This document shows positions 10,540-21,080 of a DNA stretch of 31,877 bases, one piece after another. A program made the position numbers and the translations under genes. Position 1 is the first letter of the stretch; each line of letters starts with the position of its first letter. The stretch comes from Smittium mucronatum (Eukaryota; Kickxellomycota; Harpellomycetes; Harpellales; Legeriomycetaceae): NCBI GenBank assembly GCA_001953115.1, contig LSSL01000143.1:1-31877 (forward strand), in the 5' to 3' direction. The notes under the pieces are model-generated. The model worked only from the letters and a program-made list of their open reading frames with translations. It did not search any database and was not told the DNA's origin.

Positions 10540-13500
10540 TTTTTAAAGGTAATATATCTAGATAGTTATTTATTTTTAAATGTACCTTAATTGATTTCGT
10601 GCATTTTTTCAATATACTTTGGAATTAGTTTTCAGTTTTATTCTATTTTTTCAATTAGATTATATCTTAGTTTTTTTTTTAAAATATAGATATTAAAATA
10701 TAATCCTTGAATAAATTGGAATACCAAACATGTAGATTCAACTTATAATATATATAACGCCAGTATTATGATAATTAGCTTTCGAGACTGTGAAAATATC
10801 GGATACAAAACGTAAGTGGCATTCTTTTTTTAAAAATGTACTGAAATTTTCAAATAATATCTTTTCATATTAAATAGCTAAATAAAACTTATCCCATGTT
10901 TTTTGAAAATAAATTTTTAGGTTTATGAATGGGTTAATTTGGAAGTATAATTAATGAGATTCGTTTATTTTTATTAATGCATTCCCCATATGGAATAGAT
11001 ATTTTAGATTAACTTGTGTCAATATTTTGACTAAAAAAATCTAATACAAAATGGCCGTAAAGATATGATACAAAATTATAAATTCGCTTTAAGTTCTAGG
11101 ATTATTTTTTTTATACTCGAGATTTAAATCTAAACAAAATAGGTTCAAATTGCTCTTCACATTCTAAATTTTATAACACATAATTTTGAATCTTTTATAT
11201 TTAAATCATGAAGATAAATTTTTCTTATTATAAATTTTTCAATTGTATTTTTATATCTGTTTTGGAATCATGGCCTATTTTTCTTTCTTATAATACAAAT
11301 AGGATGTATTAAATATCTATATCACCTTTATTTTTTACCTCCAGAAAATTTATTTTTAGATAAAAAGTTTATAAAAAATAATTTATTATTCTCTGTCAAT
11401 GATTTATTGTTCTGAATATATTTTGGCAATCCTATTTTTTCTAACCATCAAAAAATAGTAAATTTTACCAAATTAAACTTATTCATAGATTTAAGGTAGT
11501 TTTAAACTTGATTGAATTTTTTACACTTGACATAATTAAAGTAGGTACAAATTTCATCTTTCCAGCTGTTGCGTTTATCCAAAGCTGATATTATCTTATA
11601 TTTTTGGTGAAATTCATTATTTTTTCTCCTATTTTTAAGATGCAAATACTTATTTATAAGAAAAATTTCAAATTAATCTTAACTAAGTGAATGTTTAAAG
11701 ACTAAGTATCTAGTGTAATTAATATTATTACAAATTATTGCGAAAAAAAATTCTGTGTAGATGTAAGTAATTTCGGATTTATTCTATTTAGAAAAGTCGA
11801 AATTGGGATTCATTCCCGGATACAAATACGGTATTATAAAATTTTATTTATTGGTGAAAGTTATAAATCCGACTTTCTCAATTAAAAAATATTTTTTTCA
11901 GTGTGAGATTGAATTTCTCCAAGCAATTATATGTTATATGTCGGCACAGAATCGATTCCTCATACAAGTTTCAGAGCTATTTATGTGGTATATTTAAATA
12001 TTATTCACATAAAAGTCAAAATATTTTAAAATCGAGCATTTTGTGGTGAAAAATTCAGCTAACATTCCAAATATTTCTTTTGAGAATTAAAACTGAAGAA
12101 ACTTTATATCCTCTAAAATATCTTTAGAAAAGTTTTTGGGTATAGATTTTAGATCATTCTGAACATTTCCGCATAAATGAGCGCAAAATCTTATTCTTAT
12201 TCATTCAAGATCAAACTCATATACAGTACGTTTATTGAGGAGGTGGAATTAGATATTCCTTGAGTGGGATTAAAGCTTTCATATTTTTTGCAAAATTTCT
12301 TCCTTAATTCATTTAAAACCTAATAGAAACTTTCTCATGATTCGTTAGACACCACCGGAATTTCTGATATAATGAAGAAGCCATTGATATCAGAAACAGA
12401 AAAAACTAGCATTGAATATCCATTATCAATGAGCCAATAGGCTATTCCAATATGCAAAATTTCAGATTTTTATGCATATTTTATTAAATTTGAGATTTAT
12501 GTAAAATTATAATAATACCTAAAAAAAATTTCATCTAAAACCATTTTAATCTATATAATCAAATTAAAATTCCAACAATAATACATTATAAAATCTGACT
12601 AGGAAAGATATAGTAGCAGCAAATATGAGTTTTTTAATTTCTTATTGTATCGAAATATATGTTTTTTGAAGATAATTCAGATAGCCTTGAAGTATTAATT
12701 ATAGTAATTATTATTTTTTTATAATTGATCTCCAATAAGCAGTATATATTCTAGTTACGGATATCGACCCCCATATCAATTTTTTTTTAAACTTCCCTAG
12801 GGTGGTTCGACCCGAGAGTATAAAGATTAACATGTTTTTCCCGAATTTATTGAGTTAAAGGGGAAGATATACATGTATCAGAATAGATAAAAGCCTATAA
12901 ATACTATTTAAAGTGTTTTAGTTTAAATAAACCCTATTTTGAGCCGCAAAAATGAGCTTTTTTTGATTTCTGCAGCGATAAATTTTTTGAAGACACCTTT
13001 TGAGAGTATTTTAGAGAAAGTTATCATGTTAAGAGCATTTCAAACTTCTGTAAGGAAAAATTATTGCAATTTAACTCTTAATCTGTTTTCACATTTCTGG
13101 TTAGAAGTCTAATAAATCATTTTTTTATGCGATAAAGATGATATATTTTAAATTTAGAAATTTGTGCACAATACCAATCTAATATTATAATTACTTTTAA
13201 AATTCCGATACGAATTTTTTGCGATAAAATTAATAAAATATATTAAACAATATAAAAAAACAAAAAAGCTCACCAACATTTTTTTTTGTGAAAATAAAAA
13301 CGCATGCCCGTTTAAATAATTTTATTCAGTCAATAATGTTATATTTTTAATTTTTAGTATCGAAAATACCTTCTTTTTTATGAAAAGTAATAAGTTATGT
13401 CTAATTTTTTGTATGTAAAAAGATCAATCAATTTAATTGATTTTTATTTTATAAAATTTATTTTGTATCAAATTATTTTTAAACTTAATAAATTAATGTG

Positions 13501-13900
13501 GCATCATTTAATAATATTATTTACAACACAATTTTTTTAAAAAACTTAGATAAAAATCCGGAATAATATTATTTATATAATCAGCATATTAAAAACCATA
13601 ATAAGAATTTTTATTGTTATACATAGGTAATATAAATCACAAGAATGTAAAAGGTTCAGTATTATTTTTTTACATAAAAGCTAATTTAATGCTGAATATA
13701 ATAATTTTTTATTTAAATTTTGTGGAATTTATTCAGTAAATATAACCTAATGTTGAAATCCTTTGAGTTTATTCTGGGATAATATTAAAAATATTAATTT
13801 TGACTGTATGAAAATTAATCTCATCAAAGTGATTATATATTCATAATATTTTGAATTGATAGTTGGTAATTTTTTGAAGGCGAATATTTTTTTAATTTTT
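10540..13900. other. AT-rich desert with unidentified coding-like islands
   Basis: There is no intact gene. Three richer stretches stand out. At 11790-11997 a plus frame is open for about 65 codons and ends in TAA, without ATG; it contains MSAQNRFLIQVSELFMW. At 12130-12480 short open pieces are broken by stops. The third, at 12740-13110, is listed separately. They may be parts of one decayed element, since they are close together and on the same strand, but no family motif could be named. The rest is A/T-rich with poly-T/A tracts. Confidence 0.4.
12740..13110 (+). other. Unidentified decayed coding-like stretch
   Basis: Within this GC-richer segment a plus frame is open for about 62 codons, starting near 12930 after a TAA and ending with TAA near 13112. 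It contains NELFLISAAINFLKTPF and ILEKVIMLRAFQTS, with a balanced residue mix unlike random AT-rich translation. Upstream in the same strand a different frame holds VFPEFIELKGKIYMYQNR. There is no ATG at the start. I do not recognise the family; a fossil transposase or host gene is possible. Confidence 0.3.
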
Positions 13901-13928
13901 AATGTATATTTTCGGAAGCTGATTTCCC

Positions 13929-13947
13929 ATACCAGTTAGACTGGTAT
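13929..13947. other. Perfect 8-bp inverted repeat, 3-nt loop
   Basis: ATACCAGT, TAG, ACTGGTAT forms a perfect stem with a three-base loop. It lies about 70 bp beyond the 3' end of the decayed minus-strand gene at 14018-14463, so it could be a remnant of a transcript-end structure or an element end. No target duplication or CTRR is visible beside it. Confidence 0.7.
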
Positions 13948-14017
13948 AAGTCCTCGCTCCTAAGCTGTTGTGGTGCGATTAAAGATGAGACAATGCCCAG
14001 AAAACTATTTTTAGCCA

Positions 14018-14463
14018 CTAATCACCATCACCAATCGGAGAACGCAGGGAAAGTATTCCTACAGTACTCCATCTATCCAAATTTCGCCCATTGCTCTCTG
14101 TTCTGACAACACTAAGTGTTTGTATAGAATCCATGGTGGGAATAATAGGCGATATCCTTACTGAGGATTTGGGACAGGAACTTAACGAAAGTCCCAATAA
14201 AGAAGATAAAAGATCTTCCATCACTGGTTCTCCTGCCAAGTTACAGATAGATCTATTTCATAACCTATCACAGGGATTTTAGGAGAGATGGAAACAGAAG
14301 CATCACAGTCTCTATTTTCCGCCACCTCTAGCCAAGAGTCAACATACGGGAAAAATAAATAAGGGTTAGCACCAGAATTAACCAAAATATGGTTGGACAT
14401 AACAATGCTTAGTACTATATAAGCTATAGTACTAAAATATAATGCGACTAAAAAAATCTTCAA
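14018..14463 (-). pseudogene. Broken gene for a small, probably secreted repeat protein
   Basis: This sits in a 600-bp island clearly richer in G/C than its surroundings, as the intact kelch gene is. Reading the minus strand from 14463, codon 1 is TTG where an ATG would be expected, followed by KIFLVALYFSTIAYIVLS, a good signal-peptide-like hydrophobic run. The frame continues about 80 codons to a TGA at 14221-14223. A second frame, overlapping from about 14239 down to 14018, continues for about 73 codons to TAG. The two parts share a motif: SVSISPKIPVIGYEIDLSV in the first and SVRISPIIPTMDSIQTLSV in the second, about 120 bp apart. This suggests one ancestral protein with an internal repeat, now lacking its start codon and split by a one-base frame change. 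Plus-strand frames are also partly open, so strand assignment is moderate. I do not recognise the family. Confidence 0.45.
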
Positions 14464-14519
14464 GCGTGCTTAAATTTCAGACTATAAAGGGGGCATAGCT
14501 TCACCTAAAACGAAAATGC

Positions 14520-15480
14520 GCGTCCTACCATTTTAATATTAAAAAACGATATAAATATTTGACGTGTGAGGAACTCGTGACAGATTTAACAACTGTTATT
14601 ATTATTATTTATTTGAATTAAACTTTGCTACATTAGAAGTATTTATAATAATTTCAAAAAAGAAAAATAATATTTAAAATCTATTAAAAATATTTAATAT
14701 GAAAATATCATAATTTCATTTAAATTAGTTGATTCAGTGAAATATTAGCCTCATCTCTCCCCCTTCCAACACCAAAAAATATTTATAAAATAATAATGAA
14801 AAAAAGTGAAAATTTTAAACTAAAATTATTATAGTAAATCTTTTACCTAAATCGTTGCTTCGTTAACACCATTTTTAAAATATAACATAAATTACATGGA
14901 ATAAATTAATAATATAAATTAAATAAGTTTTTTTAGTTAATATGTTGTTCCTATTTTAGATTTTAGATACTCAATTAACTTCAATACTTGTAATAACCAT
15001 CCTTAAAATTATATTTCTTAACCTTTAATTCGAGAAATTTATTTTAAATTTAATAAAAAATTATAAAAATTTATAAAAATTTATAGCCCAACTCCCATAT
15101 AAATTTTTAGCAGACCCATACAATTAGAAAATTGGTTATGGAGCTGTTTAGCCACGTGAAATCCGAAGCTTAAGTGTTGTTTTCATTGAGAATCCAATAT
15201 AAAATTTGCTGCTTCTAGTAAGAATTTATGATCAGTGATGTCAGCTTGGAGCTGACACAAAGTATTTTTAGACACCCCCCTCCCTAAAAAAGAAAATTTC
15301 CAACTATCCCCAGCGGGTATTGGTTTAAAATAAAAAGCTACTTCTTATTATGTGCACCTATATGCGCATTTATAAACCGGTCAATCGTGTCATAAGCCTA
15401 TTTGGAAAAAATTTCAAGTTCTTAAAATTTTTTTATACAGTTTCATTCACATAATTTTTGCAAATTAAATAAAAAAAATT
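14520..15480. other. AT-rich spacer with a few richer patches
   Basis: No gene is supported. The patch at 15090-15400 is less AT-rich and holds a hairpin (15239-15257) and a C6 run near 15277, but its frames are broken on both strands. At 15061-15085 an 11-bp unit (TTATAAAAATT) is repeated about twice. Confidence 0.55.
15239..15257. other. Perfect 8-bp inverted repeat, 3-nt loop
   Basis: TGTCAGCT, TGG, AGCTGACA forms a perfect stem with a three-base loop, similar in size to the hairpin at 13929-13947 but different in sequence. Helitron 3' ends carry such hairpins about 10 bases before CTRR, but no CTRR is at the right distance on the plus strand and the minus-strand candidates are poorly placed. 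Confidence 0.65.
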
Positions 15481-15849
15481 AGTTTTTAATATTGTATTTG
15501 GTAGCCAATCGGTAGTCCAAAATGTTTCCGATAGCATTTTATCAAATTTCTGGAGTCATAAATCAAGTTGATAGTGCAATGTTTGGAGAAAGATCCAGAA
15601 TCCTTTGCCGTAGAATTTTCGGTTCAACGTATACTGATACATTTTTGATCTGTTATAATTATTTTTCCTGTCTAGTATTTTGATGTTTGTTTCAATTTTT
15701 AAGCTTCTAATATATTTTTTTTAACTATCTTGCGCTATAGGTCACCCTTGTGAACATAATTGTCTTATAGGTGATCTTATGACGATATATATGTATGTAC
15801 AATTTAAATAAATTTTGGTGTATAATTTATTCACTTGTAATAGTTTTTA

Positions 15850-16050
15850 AGAGAAATGCTTTATGCCAAGTTCTGATCAAACTCAAACCATTGTTGTGGA
15901 TTTACCCACTTTAATCTCAACATGGTCAGCTTCTTCAAAAAGAATTGAATATAATGAGCTTGATATTCAATTATACCAAAATTTCCACATCATAACATCC
16001 AATTGGGGTCAGGGCAGAGTTAATTAGTGTTGTTTTTAAAACTGTAGGTA
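15850..16050 (-). pseudogene. LINE post-RT C-terminal segment, decayed
   Basis: Minus-strand reading gives LKTTLINSALTPIGCYDVEI (near 16047-15988), which matches the thumb/connection block L-I-x-S-x-L-x-P-x-x-x-Y-G-x-E of LINE proteins. A shifted frame then gives VGKSTTMV, two stops, and SELGIKHFS (near 15920-15855), matching GKSTxxxxLRxELGIPxL. It continues the same element as the RT blocks on the same strand. An antisense 54-codon frame with ATG at 15863 lies over it and is not considered a gene. Confidence 0.8.
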
Positions 16051-16204
16051 AATAATATCTGTTAAGGATGCCATACTCAAAATAAGATGTCTTTTGACCT
16101 TTATTTTATTGTTTTTGATGGTGCCTGACAAGATCAGTTTATTTTTTGTAACATAAACCAAATATATATTGACCATTATTTGAAATTTTATGATTTTTTA
16201 ATAA

Positions 16205-17417
16205 ACGGTAGGACGATTTGAGGCCTGCAGCATCCATTAAACTGCACTTCGATGCATTCAGCGTCATTTTTCAAATTTTCGACCTATCAATAATTTGATT
16301 TCATTCAGATGGAATTTTGGTATCTGTTTTGGCCAATAGAACCAAATCAATAGAAAAAATAGGTCAATTATTTTAAAGGAGATTCCAGGGACAGATACGA
16401 AATGAAGTATTAAGAAAAATTTGATCAAATGAAATTTAATTCAATGCTACTTCCAAAAGTGTCAATTATTTCTATTTAAACTTCACTCAATTTACTTATC
16501 ATTCAATATAATATTCACTCAATTCTATAACCCCCAATAAGAGTTAAAAAAAAACTATCAATGAGTTTATTATCATAGAACTTAGATAAAATATAGGGGT
16601 TGAAAAATATTTTTGCGAATTTTAAACTAAATTCCTAAATATGTTTATTAATCAATTTTGAAACTAATGGAATCGGAATAAATGGAACCAGGATGAAAAG
16701 GGAATATTAAATAAGAGCTGGACGAAACCCCATACATTTTCGAATGCCCTTGAAAAAATATTTATATAAAAATCGAAAATTATATGTGATTTTGGACAGC
16801 CTTACGGCAGCCATGACATGTAATACTTAGGATTGAATATGTAATCTTCAAGTCTTACAGTTATTTTCGGTGATCTATACAATCCATACAATCCATATAT
16901 TCCAGATATTATTTTTCTACATATAGCAACATATCTTAATTCATAAAACATGACTATATGTGCTAATCGGTTGTAAGATTTGATGTGGTATATATAGATA
17001 ATATTTTTTTTTTGAATTTTGAATTTTTATTTTAGGGAAATTTCATACGGGTTGAACTCTTGATATGTGCAATTCTCGAAATTTCTGAATTCTAATTGTC
17101 TTTTACCATAGTTTCATATTTTTTTTCAGTTAAAGTCTATTTTGCGGTCATTATAATAAATAGAAGCTTAGAAAGAGTTTAATTGACCAAATTCATCAAT
17201 ATTTATCTGGATTTTTCACATTTTCCTTCTTAGGAATTGATAATATAATGTTAATATCCATCAAAATTTTCATATAGTCATATTTATAAATTGGATAATT
17301 TTGAATGATAGTTTAGTTAGTTTTGGGTTTTGAGTTTTGAGTTTTTTCTGATTCCACAAATTTCCTAAAATAACTTGGTATTCCATCAAAACTAGGGTCT
17401 TTGTTATTAGGTGTCAC
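16205..17417 (-). pseudogene. LINE reverse transcriptase domain, decayed
   Basis: Motifs read on the minus strand, from high to low coordinate: NNKDPSFDGIPSYF (near 17408-17366), matching NKAPGPDGIPNEF; IILSIPKKENVKNPDKY (near 17249-17199), matching the I-P-K-K-G-x-x-x-x-P-x-N-Y-R block; FRNFENCTYQEF (near 17080-17045), matching GFRxxREC; YRSPKITVRLEDY (near 16885-16845); P-stop-GCPKSHIIFDFYIN (near 16800-16755), where active copies have RQGCPLSPILFDFYIN, so the Gln codon has become TAA; VSVPGISFKI (near 16398-16369); FSIDLVLLAKTDTKI (16357-16313), replacing FADDLVLLA; and KMTLNASKCSLM (near 16273-16238). The first of the two catalytic aspartates is therefore Ile, and the enzyme would be inactive even if the frame were repaired. 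Confidence 0.88.
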
Positions 17418-17904
17418 GATAAAAGTAGTAGTGATATAACACAACTTTATAATCTCATCATACTCAAAAAAATATTCCCAATCTATATTAATGACGTATT
17501 TCTACTTGAAAATACTACAATATTTCCAATTTTATTATTTTCCAGATCTCTAAAGTTTTAATCCTAAATATTTAGTTTCATATTTTTTTCTATTATCAAA
17601 TCTGTTTTTTATCATACATATTGCCGCCCGAAATACTCATGAACCCATTACCAGTATATGATTTGACGAATTTCCAATAGCTTTTGAAATCGTTAATGAA
17701 GATTTGGTTGTAAAGAAATTTCATTTTTTTAGAATATTGAACTATAATATTGGATTTAATAGTACTTAATGAGTTAGATTTAGCAGTTATATGATGTTTT
17801 TTTGTATCACGGAATTTTATTGTAAGACAAATTTTTTTAAAACATAATAAAAAAATATGAAAAAAGAAAAATACTTCTAGAAAAGACTATTATCCTAACT
17901 ACAA

Positions 17905-17976
17905 TAAGCTCCCCTGCTGGACTACCGGCTGCGTACCTACGGGAAAAGGGTGCAGTCTACCAACCAAAAGACCCCC
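17905..17976. other. GC-rich sequence flanking the assembly gap
   Basis: About 70 bp with a sharply higher G/C content than anything nearby, ending in CCCCC at the N run. Short frames are open on both strands (for example AGLPAAYLREKGAVYQPK on the plus strand) but nothing is recognised. It could be the edge of a GC-rich insert missing from the assembly, or a misjoined end. Confidence 0.5.
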
Positions 17977-18445
17977 NNNNNNNNNNNNNNNNNNNNNNNN
18001 NNNNNNNNNNNNNNNNNNNNNNNNNNNNNNNNNNNNNNNNNNNNNNNNNNNNNNNNNNNNNNNNNNNNNNNNNNNNNNNNNNNNNNNNNNNNNNNNNNNN
18101 NNNNNNNNNNNNNNNNNNNNNNNNNNNNNNNNNNNNNNNNNNNNNNNNNNNNNNNNNNNNNNNNNNNNNNNNNNNNNNNNNNNNNNNNNNNNNNNNNNNN
18201 NNNNNNNNNNNNNNNNNNNNNNNNNNNNNNNNNNNNNNNNNNNNNNNNNNNNNNNNNNNNNNNNNNNNNNNNNNNNNNNNNNNNNNNNNNNNNNNNNNNN
18301 NNNNNNNNNNNNNNNNNNNNNNNNNNNNNNNNNNNNNNNNNNNNNNNNNNNNNNNNNNNNNNNNNNNNNNNNNNNNNNNNNNNNNNNNNNNNNNNNNNNN
18401 NNNNNNNNNNNNNNNNNNNNNNNNNNNNNNNNNNNNNNNNNNNNN
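17977..18445. other. Assembly gap (469 N)
   Basis: A run of undetermined bases. It is preceded by C5 and followed by C12 (18446-18457), so the break sits in or beside a C-rich tract. The true length and content are unknown, and apparent open frames crossing it are meaningless. The 5' part of the LINE, which runs in from the left on the minus strand, may be hidden here. Confidence 0.97.
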
Positions 18446-18457
18446 CCCCCCCCCCCC
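18446..18457 (+). repeat. C12 homopolymer at gap edge
   Basis: Twelve C directly after the N run, in a genome region that is mostly A/T. It is a likely cause of the assembly break. Confidence 0.85.
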
Positions 18458-18459
18458 TG

Positions 18460-21005
18460 GCATTGCCTCTGATTAAACTTTAAAGAAAAAAAAATCCCGA
18501 ATCACTATTTCTATCTATATTTCACACAGTATCTATCAATTTTGATAAGCCGAGCCAAATTTTAATCAAAACTGGTGTCACTAGAAGTTTCTCTAATTGC
18601 AATAATAATAATAGCCAGTTAAATGCTTGTATATAAGTTGAATCCACCTATTTGTGGATATTATTTATAAATAACCGATAGATTTAATCAGTGAACCCAT
18701 TCGTTAAAAATTAAAATCAAATTAAAAACCCATCTAGTTTTGCGATTAATATAAAATCTGTCTATTTTTACAATTATTTTCAAAAATCTGCCTATTTTTG
18801 ATAAAACACCCCCAAAAAACTAAAATTATCATGATAAGTAATAGTTTGGTATGAGAATAAAATTTAAATATTTAAGCCCTATATATCACGTGTTATTTTA
18901 TTAATGTGAAAAAAAAGTTTGGGTCTTTGTAACTAAATTTTTTGGGGGTTAAATTGACAAATCTTATTCTACTAAAAACTTTTATTATAAAATCCTACCA
19001 AAAATATATATAATAGTATTACTTTTGAGTATGTACGACCTTGGAGGTTCCCAAGATTGATTGATTATATTTTTATTGGAGGATTCTAATGATTATTTTG
19101 GGTTATAACTATTTTATCAAATATACGAGTAAAGTTTGGATTTTTTCCTTTTACTGGATATCCATCAGTTAAAAAAAAGATTCCTATTCTTTAATTGTTA
19201 TTTTACTGAAAAAAGGGGATTAGATCAGACGATAGATAAATACCCAAAAATAGAATTAGTTTTATTTTTATTTGGCTTTAACAAAAATCAGACATTTTCA
19301 TGTTAATTTAATAAACCCAAAAAATTAAATGAAAGATAGATAAAAGTAAAATGGCCCCATCTTTAAATAATCTCCCATATAAATATTTTCCATAGAATCA
19401 AATAAAATTTACCATATCATTTAAAATAGGATTAATTAAAGATTAGACAAACCAATTACGCCAATAATAAATATTGAAGTTGTATTAACATTTTCAAATT
19501 AAAAATTTAAAACAGCTTCAGATTATAAATATTAAGATTAATTCAAACATCAAAATAGATCCACTAAGAAATCGAAAAATCAAATTCATCTAGCAAAATA
19601 AAGTATCATTTTCAATAAATAAACTGAATAATTTATTATATTTGGCCATTTTAGATATAGGTTTCAAAAATAAGAGAGCTATAGAAAATAGATTGAATGC
19701 GAATATATTGCTCATTTTATTAAGATTTAAATTAAGTATTAATCGCTTTTACAAATATATATTTTAAGATAATAATTAAAAAATAAAGAAAATCCAACTT
19801 TTCTCTTAAAAAAATATTTTGGTTAAGCATTAAATCATTAGTTTCGTTCAGTCTATTTTTATTTTGTTAGACAAATAAGTAAATTTGGTAATTGATTTTT
19901 TATAAAAAATACTTTCACATTGAAAAATCATATGCATAACCGTGGAATTTATTAGAAGAAAAAAAAATGAGATCAAGTTGAAAATTAGATAGGAGAACAT
20001 ATAATCTAGGACAATTTTATACTTTTTTTCTCTATTTGGTGTCAGAAAATAACTTTTACCCATTTAATAAAAGGTGATAAAGTTAGTATTAATTCAAAAA
20101 ATAATTTAAAATAAATATAGCTAATCTTGCGAGTTAATACAAGATATCAGATTAGTTATGTGGGCGAAAATGAAAATGAATTTAATAAATTTTATTATTG
20201 GGGAAATTTAGAAACGGAAAATAATTCATAAGTCTGATTTTATGATAATATATCATGGTCATTTTCTCCCAACTTAGTCAACAAAAAACTAAAAATCTCA
20301 TAAAAAATAATATGTTTTTCCATAAGATTCTAATTGATTTAAGGATGGTAAGTTTTTCCCTGTATTAGATAAAATAATAGAGAATATAAATCGTATATTT
20401 GCTATTTCAATAAAGGGATATTATAAAAAATGTTTTCTAATTTGAGTTTTCATTTTAATCGATGAAAAAAACTCAATCTATTTTTCTGAGAGGATTAAAA
20501 TCGTTTTAGTATTGATTACATAATATTTTGAATAAAGATAGCAATTAAGCTTTCATTTTTCAAAAAAAAAAGAAAAAGAGCAGTGTAAATAAGTGATAGC
20601 GTGACGAAAGATATAAATGCGCAGTCATGTGGAGGAAAATCGAAAGGATTATAAATTGCTTTGACAATACTTTTAAACATACCAATTTACTGTGAAAAAA
20701 CAATTTAAATAAAAATAGAATATGGATTTGGTATGAAAATACCCCTGGAATTATTTTTTTAAAAAAACAAAAAAAAATCACGGAGAAATAATATTATGAG
20801 AAAAGATGGATGTTTATTAAGTTTCATTATCTTTAAAAAAGTTATGAATCTAATAAATATAATTCTTTTTTCCCATATAACTTTTATTTTTTATTCAAAA
20901 AGAAAAAACAACATTTCTTCTGATATACATAAGAATAATTTTTTTTTTAAAAGGTAAGTTTAAAAAACTTTACAAAAAATACAATTTCAAACAGAACTTG
21001 GGAAA
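18460..21005. other. AT-rich gene desert
   Basis: No gene, RNA or transposon motif is supported. A slightly richer patch at 20575-20760 has short frames on both strands, full of Phe/Lys and without a credible start. Short direct repeats occur near 18700-18800 (variants of a CCCATCTA/CTGTCTATTTT phrase), apparently from local duplication. Confidence 0.65.
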
Positions 21006-21010
21006 TATGA

Positions 21011-21018
21011 TATATAAA
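21011..21018 (+). promoter_or_regulatory. Possible TATA box of the kelch gene
   Basis: TATATAAA lies 63-70 bp upstream of the ATG at 21081. In such AT-rich sequence a TATA match has little weight by itself; position and strand are the only support. Confidence 0.3.
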
Positions 21019-21080
21019 ACAAGCTAATATAATTTTATACAATTAAAACAGGCTCAAATAAATTAAGAACAGAAGAGAAA

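Larger units (their letters stand above)
15850..17715 (-). mobile_element. Decayed non-LTR retrotransposon (LINE), possibly R4/Dong-like
   Basis: LINEs copy themselves through RNA with a reverse transcriptase that primes on nicked target DNA. On the minus strand, conserved blocks appear in the proper order from about 17715 down to 15850: the region upstream of RT (FKSYWKFVKSYTGNG, near 17688-17644), the RT fingers and palm, then the C-terminal part after RT. The spacing around GCP, VPG, the former FADD box and NASKC is like R4/Dong elements, but that clade call is tentative. No upstream apurinic endonuclease or downstream restriction-like endonuclease could be recognised; the upstream side runs into the assembly gap at 17977. 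Stops, frame changes and a probable 320-bp interruption at about 16400-16720 show a long-dead copy. Confidence 0.85.

Noticed and set aside
12780..12825. A TTCGA-containing GC patch resembling a tRNA T-arm.
   Set aside because: The flanking bases do not pair as a T stem and no acceptor, D or anticodon arm fits.
14091..14282. Plus-strand frame of 63 codons in the 14-kb island.
   Set aside because: It has no signal or motif, whereas the minus strand shows a signal-peptide-like start and an internal repeat; kept only as a doubt about strand.
15239..15290. Hairpin at 15239 as a Helitron 3' end.
   Set aside because: No CTRR at the expected 8-12 bases after the stem, and it lies about 9.4 kb from the Helitron coding fossil.
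15863..16027. A 54-codon plus-strand frame with ATG (begins MPSSDQTQTIVVD).
   Set aside because: It lies antisense to clear LINE C-terminal blocks on the minus strand; the openness is a shadow of the decayed element.
17950..18483. Open frames on both strands crossing the gap.
   Set aside because: They consist almost entirely of undetermined bases.
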